Shown here: positions 26,186 through 33,349 of the stretch, piece after piece | Position numbering within the stretch: the first letter of the stretch is position 1 | How the letters are laid out: each line of letters begins with the position of its first letter | DNA from: Deltaproteobacteria bacterium | GTDB taxonomy: Bacteria; Myxococcota_A; UBA796; CAJQPC01 | DNA length: 56,455 nt | Direction: 5' to 3' | Assembly (NCBI GenBank): GCA_016717595.1 | Contig: JADKFE010000035.1 | Location: 1 to 56,455, forward strand | Translations under genes and position numbers: made by a program | Notes under the pieces: model-generated | The model's input: the letters and a program-made list of their open reading frames with translations, nothing else | Database searches by the model: none | Told to the model about the DNA's origin: nothing

Positions 26186-26772
26186 CAGTGGGTCTCCGAG
26201 GCGGGGAACACGACACGGTCCACCGCGCGCGGCGCGGGCTGGACCTGGGGCGGCTTGGGGCTGTGCGGCGCGTGACACTCAACACAGTGGTTGCGCACAC
26301 GCTCACCTTGGCGGAGGTCCCAGTAGCCGGTCATGCCGCCGTGGGCGCCCTTCTGATAGTCGCGCGCTTGAGGGCCGTGACACTGGGCGCAGAGCTTCAT
26401 CGCCTCGGCCATCTCAATCTTGGCGCCGTCGGCGAGGTGGAGCAGGCGCCGGTCTGTGGGCTCATGGCAAGCGTCGCAGGCGAGCCCGCCGTGAAGCAGC
26501 TCAATCGTGCCGTGCATCTGCTCGGGGTTGCCCTCGTCTCCGACGACGATGGCGTCTTCGCCGGGCCCGGCGTGGCAGGTGGCGCAGGACACGCCGATGG
26601 GCGCGCCGTGGATGTCTCGCCGGGGGGTGTCGACCGCGCCGAGGCTCGTGGGCACATGCACCCGGGAGACCTTGGCCGGGGCGTCGGCCACAGGCGGCCC
26701 GTACTCCCGCGACGGGTCCACAAAGCCCTGATCGCAGGCCAGAAGCAGCGTCAGCGCGGTGAAGAGGGGCAT
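26185..26772 (-). CDS. tetraheme cytochrome c lipoprotein
   Basis: A 195-residue protein beginning with a signal peptide and lipobox (LLLAC, Cys13). Four CxxCH sites at 63-67, 99-103, 128-132 and 163-167. It is neither NapC (no membrane helix beyond the signal, different spacing) nor NapB. It is the first gene of the nap operon and is probably anchored to the membrane by lipid, relaying electrons from the NrfCD-like module to NapB. Candidates for family: cytochrome c3/NapM-like multihemes; I cannot decide. Confidence 0.85.
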   Translation of the reverse strand: MPLFTALTLLLACDQGFVDPSREYGPPVADAPAKVSRVHVPTSLGAVDTPRRDIHGAPIGVSCATCHAGPGEDAIVVGDEGNPEQMHGTIELLHGGLACDACHEPTDRRLLHLADGAKIEMAEAMKLCAQCHGPQARDYQKGAHGGMTGYWDLRQGERVRNHCVECHAPHSPKPPQVQPAPRAVDRVVFPASETH

Positions 26773-26787
26773 CGGGGCTCCGATCGA

Positions 26788-26811
26788 TCAGTGGACATGG
26801 GAGTCTTCTTA
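26788..26811. promoter_or_regulatory. putative Rrf2/NsrR-type operator upstream of the nap operon
   Basis: Arms TCAGTGGACAT (26788-26798) and GAGTCTTCTTA (26801-26811) flank GG. The left arm matches the consensus in 8 of 11 positions; the right arm is poor. It lies 16 nt upstream of the tetraheme gene ATG (26772), the same distance as in the porin operon, which supports it. Confidence 0.35.
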
Positions 26812-26934
26812 CATACGCGGGGCCCCCTCACCACGGCCTCGGCGCCGGGCTATGACCTACCGCAGCGTTCGGCGCCTTCGCCTCGCGCTGGCGAAGAGAC
26901 CGATTATCAGCGCCAAGATCGTGAGGGCGAGGCC

Positions 26935-27360
26935 ATGCCGTTGTACCCCCTGGACCGACTCATCCGAGATCTCGCGCGCACGGCGCACCTGGGCGCGATG
27001 GCGTGGTGGCTCGGCGCCGAGCTGAGCGGAGGCGCGGTGAGCTTCGCGCCCGCGGCGGTGCTCATCAGCGGCGGCGCCTTGGCGGGGGTGCAGCTCCACC
27101 GCGCGGGCCCCGAGGCCCTCGGCCACCTGAGCACCTGGGTGGTCGGCGTGAAGCTCGGCCTCGCGTTTGTCGCCGTCATCGCCCCGTCGCTGAGCCTGCC
27201 CGCGCTGCTCACCGCGCTGTTGTTCGGCGGCCTCATCAGCCACGCGCCCGGGGCGGTGCGCCAGGCCGCCGTGTTTGGCGCGCCGGGGCCTTGCGCGACG
27301 CGCGGGGGCCACGGTGAGGACGCGGCGCGGTCGTGCTCGGCGCGAGGTGAGGGGGGCTGA
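26935..27360 (+). CDS. small four-helix membrane protein of unknown function
   Basis: A 141-residue protein; the ATG at 26935 is preceded by GAGG. Four hydrophobic segments with intramembrane His (RTAHLGAMAWW) and a hydrophilic tail. It lies divergent from the nap operon. No family recognised; the short bundle with a His in the first segment is compatible with a b-heme membrane protein, but that is a guess. The open frame extends far upstream antisense to nap genes, so the start rests on the ATG and the beginning of hydrophobic character. Confidence 0.5.
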   Translation: MPLYPLDRLIRDLARTAHLGAMAWWLGAELSGGAVSFAPAAVLISGGALAGVQLHRAGPEALGHLSTWVVGVKLGLAFVAVIAPSLSLPALLTALLFGGLISHAPGAVRQAAVFGAPGPCATRGGHGEDAARSCSARGEGG

Positions 27361-28028
27361 GCTTGGTGGCGTCGTCGGCGGGCGCTGTCCTAGGGCGGTG
27401 TGGGCGAGAGCGGCGTGGTGAGGGGAGATGGCAGGGCGCTTGTCAGGCCGCTAGTCAGGACACTAGCCAGGACACGGGGCACCCTTTCAGGGATGTCTCG
27501 ATGAAAGCGCATCCCAGTGACGGCTACCGAGGTGCGCTACAGTGGGTCTCCCGTGTTCGTGATTAATTTCTGGCTGGTCCTAACCCTTTATTCTCGAGGC
27601 TTTCGCCGCTGTGGGCGAGCAGCCTTCAGTCCAGCGCTCTCTGAGCCCACGAATTACAGAATGTGCTGGAGGGGCAGCAACACGGAGAGCCGCGTGTCCG
27701 GTCCGTGGCTGTTTGTGGGTGTAAACCAATTTGAGGGGCGTGGTCAAACATCCAAGAAGGCACTGTGGAAGTGTCCACACCGAGAACTTGCCCGACCTCG
27801 TTCGTCCAAGCTCGCCAGAGGCGCTCAAGCCAGAGATCTGGCGAGAGGAGCGCGAGCCAGCCGGGCGTTGACTGACCCTGCCGTACGGCGTCGGACCCGT
27901 CCCGGGCGGCCGATAGAATGAACTGACCGGGATCAGTCTGCCCTGGTGAACCTTCCACGGCATATAGAGGACCCACTCGCCGCCGCTCGTGACCACTACA
28001 GCGACGATCATAAACATTGATGCCCTCC
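27361..28028. other. intergenic boundary, no gene recognised
   Basis: About 670 nt between the small membrane protein and the IS630 transposase. Several open frames exist, but none looks like a real protein. It holds a three-unit 12-bp tandem repeat (27439-27474). It should also contain the left end of the insertion sequence, which I could not define. Confidence 0.5.
27439..27474. repeat. three tandem 12-bp repeats
   Basis: CTTGTCAGGCCG, CTAGTCAGGACA and CTAGCCAGGACA follow each other without gaps. Copies 2 and 3 differ by one base. Found in the non-coding boundary between the nap region and the IS element; function unknown. Confidence 0.6.
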
Positions 28029-28631
28029 TCAGACGGCATAGCCACAGCCGCGCGCCCAGGCGCGGCAGAGCGTCGGCGTGATCTCCGCCCACCTTCGCTC
28101 GGCGTAGGTGACCAGGCGGTCTATCGCCCTGCACCCGATGCGCCTCAGATCGTGCTTTATCCAGGACCAGCACATCTCAATGGCGTTGAACTCGGGCGAG
28201 TAGCGGGGCTGAAACACCACCTCTGCGCCTGTCGCCTCGATCGCCGCGACGGCCTCGGGATTCTTGTGAGTGCTCAGGTTGTCCATGATCACGACGTCGC
28301 CTGCGCGAAGCATAGGCGCCAACTGATCAAGGATGAACGTCTTGAAGCTGTCTACCCTGAGGCCCTCCTCAAGCACCGCCAGCGTGGTTCGACCGTCTAG
28401 GCTGATCGCCCCGACGAGCGTCCGACGCGCACCGTGCGTGGGCGCGTACAACGTGACACGCTGGCCCGAGGGCGCTCGCCCGTAGGCGTGGTGCAGGGTG
28501 GTGCTGATCGCGGACTCGTCCAAGAAGACCAGCGAGCGCGCGCTCAGCGCCGCTTGTCGTTCAACAAACGCCGCTTGCTCTCGTTGGATGTCCTCATGGC
28601 GCGCAGCCGGCGAGCGGAGACCCCCTTTTTT
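28029..28631 (-). CDS. IS630 transposase OrfB (DDE catalytic part, expressed by -1 frameshift)
   Basis: Follows OrfA in the -1 frame from the slippery site. It has the DDE triad in family contexts: VFLDESAI (first Asp), VIMDNLSTHK (second Asp), and YSPEFNAIEMCWSWIK (catalytic Glu). The catalytic part looks complete up to the stop at 28029, so the element may be active. A longer frame to 28757 exists, but the portion before the slip overlaps OrfA. Confidence 0.85.
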   Translation of the reverse strand, partial: KKGGLRSPAARHEDIQREQAAFVERQAALSARSLVFLDESAISTTLHHAYGRAPSGQRVTLYAPTHGARRTLVGAISLDGRTTLAVLEEGLRVDSFKTFILDQLAPMLRAGDVVIMDNLSTHKNPEAVAAIEATGAEVVFQPRYSPEFNAIEMCWSWIKHDLRRIGCRAIDRLVTYAERRWAEITPTLCRAWARGCGYAV

Positions 28632-28978
28632 CGGGTGAACCCCAGCTTGGAGTTCACCATTCGGCTCATGGTCGCCCGGGAGACTGTCACGCCAAATTCC
28701 TCCAGGTACGCCGCAGAGAGCTCCACCATCGTGAGATCTGGCGCCGCCTCCAGGCATTCCCGAATGAACTCCAGTCCCTCCACGCTCACCAAGGTCTGAG
28801 GGCGGCCAACCGGCTTCTTGGGTTGTAGAGAGCCAGTCCGGCGGTCAAGACCGAGCCAGCGGCTCACGCTCGCTTCGCCCACCTGGTATCGGTCGGCTAG
28901 CTCGGTGTAGGTGCCCTCGCCGTCGTGGTAGGCGGCAACGACGCGCTCGCGAAGATCGACAGAATAGGCTCTTGGCAT
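28544..28978 (-). CDS. IS630 transposase OrfA (DNA-binding part)
   Basis: A 144-residue product from ATG 28978, beginning PRAYSVDLRERVV, the usual IS630 start. It contains a homeodomain-like helix-turn-helix (TELADRYQVGEASVSRWL) and a second winged-helix part ending in VSRATMSRMVNSKLGFTRKKG. Without frameshifting it stops at 28544. The slippery heptamer at 28625-28631 allows -1 entry into the catalytic frame. Confidence 0.85.
   Translation of the reverse strand: MPRAYSVDLRERVVAAYHDGEGTYTELADRYQVGEASVSRWLGLDRRTGSLQPKKPVGRPQTLVSVEGLEFIRECLEAAPDLTMVELSAAYLEEFGVTVSRATMSRMVNSKLGFTRKKGVSARRLRAMRTSNESKRRLLNDKRR
28625..28631 (-). other. programmed -1 ribosomal frameshift heptamer
   Basis: On the minus strand the sequence A AAA AAG is in the correct zero-frame register (codons CGA AAA AAG) and is followed by a G run. 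It is exactly where OrfA must move to the -1 frame to give a complete transposase. This is the classical bacterial slippery site also used in dnaX. Confidence 0.85.
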
Positions 28979-29580
28979 GTGTGGACTCCGGGTTTTACGC
29001 CAGATCACACGGCAACACGCATAGCGCAAGGCCGATCAACGGGGGCGAGCAACGCTGTATACATGGCGCAGGACGATGAGGGTGCTCTGCGCCTGCTCCG
29101 CTGACCCCACCCTCGGGTGAGCACGGGCTTGGTCTCGTCTCCGGTTGTGCCCTTCCCCTTGACCCGGACCGCCTCACCGTCGGGGGAGAGTCAGGGGCCG
29201 AAAGGGGTACCGACATGGGGCCCTCGACCCACGGGGTCGCCGCGGTCCACGCGCGCAGCGCCGATGGGTGGCCGTCGTGGTGACCGCCGCCGCCCTTATC
29301 GTTTTGGCGCTCAAGTTCCCGGCTCATCATTCACATTGAGCGAGCCGCCGCCGATAGACATGCTGTCGATCGTCTGCTCACCTGCGTAACTTATGAAGAC
29401 GACCTGCTCGGGCGTAGTTCTGCTATCACGCCAATCGGGCGAGCCCACAAGAGCAGGGCGGCGAGCGCGCCAGACGTTTGGCGCGCGCTTAGACTTGGCC
29501 TTGAAACTTTTTTTTGGGGAAGCTTGACAGCGGGAGCTCGTTGGGAGAGAGTGGAGTTCAAGTAGTAAAGAGGGCTTCTC
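28979..29580. other. intergenic region upstream of the contractile injection cluster
   Basis: About 600 nt with no recognisable gene. It must contain the right end of the IS630 element and the leader of the injection cluster. A TTGACA at 29524-29529 could be a -35 box, but there is no convincing -10 at 16-18 nt. A hairpin at 29465-29486 and a T8 run at 29508-29515 are the other visible elements. Confidence 0.5.
29465..29486 (+). terminator. GC-rich hairpin upstream of the injection cluster (weak terminator candidate)
   Basis: GCGCGCCA (29465-29472) pairs with TGGCGCGC (29479-29486) around a 6-nt loop. A T8 run starts 21 nt later, which is too far for a normal intrinsic terminator. It could insulate the cluster from IS transcription or serve as an operator. 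Confidence 0.3.
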
Positions 29581-30165
29581 TTGGCGAACCAGAACGCCAT
29601 CGCAGTCGTGGGTGAGGCCATCGTGGCCCTACTCCGAGCGTCGCTCGACGCCGCCGACCTGTCTGGCGTCCCCGTCCAACAGGCCAGCGCCGCCGACCTC
29701 ACCCGCGGCTTCTCAAGCCGGACGATCACCGTACATTTATACCGGGTCGGTATACACAGCGTGACCCGGAATCGTGCTCCTCGGACGGAGGCCTCCGGTC
29801 GGACGTTCCGCCCCTCCATGCCCCTTGAGCTCTCCTTCTTGATCACGGCCTGGGGTGCGGATGTGCCTGAGCAGCAGCGGCTTCTTGGGCTCGCCTTACG
29901 TTCGCTGCACGACCAAGCGCGGATTCCAGCCGCCGCCCTGAACGCCGCTACAGGTGATCACGACGTCTTCGGAACAAACGAAGAGGTGGAGCTCATCCCG
30001 AGCCCCGTGAGCCAAACGGAGATGGTCGCCATCTGGGAGGCGGCGAAGGCGAACATGCAGCCGTCAATGCCTTACGTCGTGCGGGTGATTTACTTAGACA
30101 GCCTCGTCGTGCAAGAGCAGGCCCCGCCAGTGGTCACACGCGGCGTTGACGTGGTTCAGCGATGA
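29581..30165 (+). CDS. Pvc16-like DUF4255 protein (tail terminator/cap of contractile injection system)
   Basis: A 194-residue protein starting at TTG 29581 with AAAGAGG about 7 nt upstream. It shows the DUF4255/Pvc16_N pattern: helical start NAIAVVGEAIVALLR, ITVHLYRV, PLELSFLITAWG and EQQRLLGLALRSLHDQ. In PVC/Afp particles this protein caps the distal end of sheath and tube. First gene of the cluster; overlaps the next gene by 4 nt (ATGA). Confidence 0.88.
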   Translation: MANQNAIAVVGEAIVALLRASLDAADLSGVPVQQASAADLTRGFSSRTITVHLYRVGIHSVTRNRAPRTEASGRTFRPSMPLELSFLITAWGADVPEQQRLLGLALRSLHDQARIPAAALNAATGDHDVFGTNEEVELIPSPVSQTEMVAIWEAAKANMQPSMPYVVRVIYLDSLVVQEQAPPVVTRGVDVVQR

Positions 30166-30957
30166 TGACCCCACCGCTCCGGATCTCGCCGCCTTTGGCG
30201 CTGCGTCTCCATGACGCGCTCCGGGGCCTCACCGTCGCCGAAGGTGTCGAGTGCTGGCTAGAGCGGCCCTGGTCAAGCGAGCGGCGATTTGCGGCGAACA
30301 CAACACGCACGGGCGTGTTCGCGTGGCATGATCTCCCGGGGATCCCCCCTGTCGTCCCGGTTGGCTCAACGGCGACCACTCCGTGGCGGCTCGTCGTCTC
30401 CGACAGCGCGAGACGGTTCCTCAAGTTTGAGCGGACGCTGTCTCTGCCGCGGCCTGCGGGCCTGTTGAGCGCTCCCGTGGGCGCATTTGGTGCCGTCGAA
30501 GGGAGCCTCCCGCTCTACGCGGGCCCCGACGCCGACCCAACGCCCCAGCACGGCTGTGTGCGCGCGCGTCTGATCGTGGCCACGTCCGGTGAGCCCGCGC
30601 GGTGGGGCCCGCCCAGAGGTTCGTGATGGCGTGACGGTGATCGGCGCGTCGTACGCCGATGAGACCGGCCACGTGACCGTGCCGTTCGACTGGCCCGAGC
30701 CCAAGGCCCCCCCGGGCGGAAGTGTTCCCCCCCTCTCCGAGCAGCGGTGGATGCTGAGACTCGCTGTGGCGTACGGCGCGCTGGAGCGTCCAGACCTGGA
30801 CGCCCTCGTCGCGCAGCCTACGGCGCGTCTGCTCTGGCGACTCGGAGGAGCCACCCTGTCAAACATTGAAGTCTCTTATGGCCGCCCAACCGTCGTTCGC
30901 TCCATGGGCGTCGATTGGGCGCCGATCTCCCATGTGTTCGTGGCGCCCGTAGCCTGA
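30162..30957 (+). CDS. eCIS-associated conserved protein, frameshifted
   Basis: About 264 residues when one G is removed from the GGGG at 30604-30607; as written, the first frame ends at 30626 and the second spans 30589-30957. The N-terminal half (LRLHDALRG, TGVFAWHDLPGIP, WRLVVSDSARRFLKFERTL) resembles the carboxypeptidase-regulatory-like proteins often placed after the Pvc16 gene in injection clusters. The second half has VRDGVTVIGASYADETGHV. Function not known; it may stabilise the cap or sheath. Confidence 0.65.
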
Positions 30958-30967
30958 AGGAGTCCGT

Positions 30968-32876
30968 ATGCCCGAGTATCTCGCGCCTGGCGTCTTCGTG
31001 GAAGAGGTCTCTTTTCGATCCAAGTCGATCGAAGGCGTGAGCACCACCACGACCGCCTTCGTCGGCCCCACCCGCTACGGTCCGCTCGACATCGAGCCGG
31101 ACGTAGTCACGAGCCTCAGCGAGTATGAGTGGGTCTACGGCGGCGCCGACCAGCTTGGCAGGCGCTTCGTCAACGAAGGTGCACAACTACATGTGGCACG
31201 CCGTCCGAGCGTTCTTCGAGAACGGTGGGAAGCGGCTCTACATCGCGCGCACCTATACCCCCCGCACCGGCAGCACGGGTCAGGCGCGGGTCGTTGTGCC
31301 TGACACCGTCACGGAGCCTGAGGGCCCCGGTGGCGCCTTGGACACTAGCCTCACCTTGTATGTACACGCGCGGTTCCCTGGGGCCGCTGGCAACGGCACG
31401 CTCCTGGTATCGCCGGTTATCGGGGCGAACGCGCTCACGGGCCTCGACGGCAACGGCGCGCCAATCCTCACGGGCCCGCCCGTCAGCGTACGATTCAACG
31501 GCTTGGCGAGCGGAGACCGCGTGCTGCTGGTATACGGCGCCAACGTCGCGCTGGCCACGGTCGCTGTCTCTGACGGCGGCGCGGTGAGCTTCGCGCTGGC
31601 CGAGCGTCTGCGTGGCACAGATCTTCTCCCGACCGCCAACACGGGGATCTCCGGCGTCTATCCGGTGCTCTTGAACCTGACGTGGCGTTCGCCGGGCGGG
31701 GATCCCAACCGGAGCTGGTCGGGGATTCGGCCCGCGGACGTGACGGAGTACTTCTCCGTTTCGCCGCCGACGCTGGGCCTCCAGCGCACCTTGCCCATCG
31801 TCGTGCGCCGGATGTCGGACGCTTGGCTCGCGGCGGGGCCCCTCAGCGGCCTCCTCCCGAGCTCCGCGAACGACCCTGTCACAGGGGCGTCGCTGTCGAA
31901 GGCGGCGGCGCTGAAGGCGCCCACGTCTGTGTCCCTCTCTGCGGGCACAGACGGTGATCTACCTACAGCAAGCGCTTATGAGGGCCGGGCTGAGCTTGAC
32001 TCCTCCGCGCGCTCGGGCCTCAAGGCCCTCGAAGACATCGAGGACATCTCGATCGTCGCCGCCCCCGGACTCACCGCCTCGGTCCCTACAGCGCTCGCCT
32101 CCGCGGCAGAGGCGATGATCCGTGCGCTCTCTGTCAGCGGGAACCTGATCTCGCACTGCGAGCGTATGCGCTACCGCATCGCGGTGTTGGACAGCGTCGA
32201 GGGGCATAGCATCGCCGACGTGCGGGCGTTCCGCGCGCGCTTCGATTCGAAGTATGCGGCGCTCTATTACCCTTGGGTGCGCATCCTCGACCCCGTCACG
32301 CGGAAGGAGGTCAACATGCCTCCGAGCGGCTTCATCAGCGGGATCTACGCTCGTAACGACGTTCAGCGCGCGGTCTTCAAGGCTCCGGCGAATGAGGTCG
32401 TGCAGCTTGCGCTGGGCTTTGAGCAGACCATCAACACCGCGCAGCAGGAGGTCCTGAACCCTGAGGGCATTAACTGCCTGCGCTTTTTTGAGGGGCGCGG
32501 CCTGCGAGTGTGGGGTGCCCGCACGATGAGCTCGGACCCTGAGTGGAAGTATGTCAACGTTCGCCGTTACTTCATCTACCTAGAGCGCAGCATCGATCGC
32601 GGCACGCAGTGGGCGGTGTTTGAGCCCAACGGCACGGAGCTATGGGCGAACGTAAGGCGCACAATCGCCGACTTCCTGTTCAACGAGTTTCGTTCGGGCG
32701 CATTGCTCGGCGAGCGCCCGGAGAGCGCGTTCTTCGTCAAGTGCGACCGCTCCACCATGACCCAGAACGATCTGGACAATGGTCGCCTGATCTGCCTTGT
32801 CGGCGTGGCGCCGCTAAAGCCCGCCGAGTTCGTCATCTTCCGGATCGGCCAATGGACGGCCGAGTCCAAAGCCTGA
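30968..32876 (+). CDS. contractile tail sheath protein 1 (Pvc2/3-like), frameshifted near N-terminus
   Basis: About 635 residues after removal of one G in GG 31178-31179. ATG 30968 with GAAGGAG upstream. The N-terminus PEYLAPGVFVEEV and FVGPTRYGP, the RAFFENGGKRLYIAR motif at the joint, and the C-terminal LYIYLE-type and RSTMTQNDLDNGRLICLVG are classic for phage-like sheath proteins. It should polymerise around the tube and contract. The joint occurs inside a conserved motif, so the break is certainly in one gene. Confidence 0.92.
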
Positions 32877-32892
32877 GCGTTAAGGAGGATTC

Positions 32893-33348
32893 ATGGCTGT
32901 CCCCCGTCCGGTGCGTCCCTACGTTCAATTTAACTTCCTCGTGAGCATCGATGGTGGCTCGTCTGAGGGTTTCGCCGCTGGCTTCCAGGAGGTCTCAACC
33001 ATTGGTATGGAGGTGACTGTCGCCGAGTATCGCAACGGCAACGACAAGGACAACAACACCCGTAAGGTATCGGGGCTGAACAAGAGCTCTGACATCACCT
33101 TGAAGCGCGGGGTCATCGGCCAGCTCGATCTGTACAAGTGGTTGCACGACATTCGTGATGGCCGCGACGTGAAGGGGCGAACCGTGGTGATCCAGCTCCA
33201 GAGCGAGGACCACTCTCAGGTGGTGCAGACCTGGATTCTGAAGAACGCGCGCATCATCAAATACAACTGCGGACCTCTGAACGCCAAGGGCACGGACGTC
33301 GCGATGGAAGAGATGGTGTTGTCTTACGAGCGTCTGGAGATGGAGTAG
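32893..33348 (+). CDS. inner tube protein 1 (gp19/Pvc1-like)
   Basis: A 151-residue protein, ATG 32893 with a strong TAAGGAGG. The T4 gp19/Hcp-like family signature is visible: YVQFNFLVSIDG, GFQEVSTIGMEV, SDITLKRGV, LYKWLHDIRDG, and C-terminal MEEMVLSYERLEME. It would form the hollow inner tube. Intact, directly after sheath 1 and 1 nt before sheath 2. Confidence 0.93.
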   Translation: MAVPRPVRPYVQFNFLVSIDGGSSEGFAAGFQEVSTIGMEVTVAEYRNGNDKDNNTRKVSGLNKSSDITLKRGVIGQLDLYKWLHDIRDGRDVKGRTVVIQLQSEDHSQVVQTWILKNARIIKYNCGPLNAKGTDVAMEEMVLSYERLEME

Positions 33349-33349
33349 G

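Larger units (their letters stand above)
28029..28978 (-). mobile_element. IS630-family insertion sequence (transposase region; ends not defined)
   Basis: The extent given is that of the transposase coding region. Two frames encode an N-terminal helix-turn-helix part and a DDE catalytic part joined by a -1 slip. Terminal inverted repeats and the TA target duplication expected for IS630 were looked for on both sides but not identified with confidence, so the true element is somewhat longer. Confidence 0.8.

Noticed and set aside
26173..26934. Open frame extending the small membrane protein at 26935 upstream by about 250 codons.
   Set aside because: It is antisense to the tetraheme gene, and the hydrophobic, protein-like part begins only at 26935.
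27580..28173. Minus-strand frame of about 197 codons overlapping the transposase end.
   Set aside because: Out of frame with the DDE transposase, no family pattern, and no plausible start.
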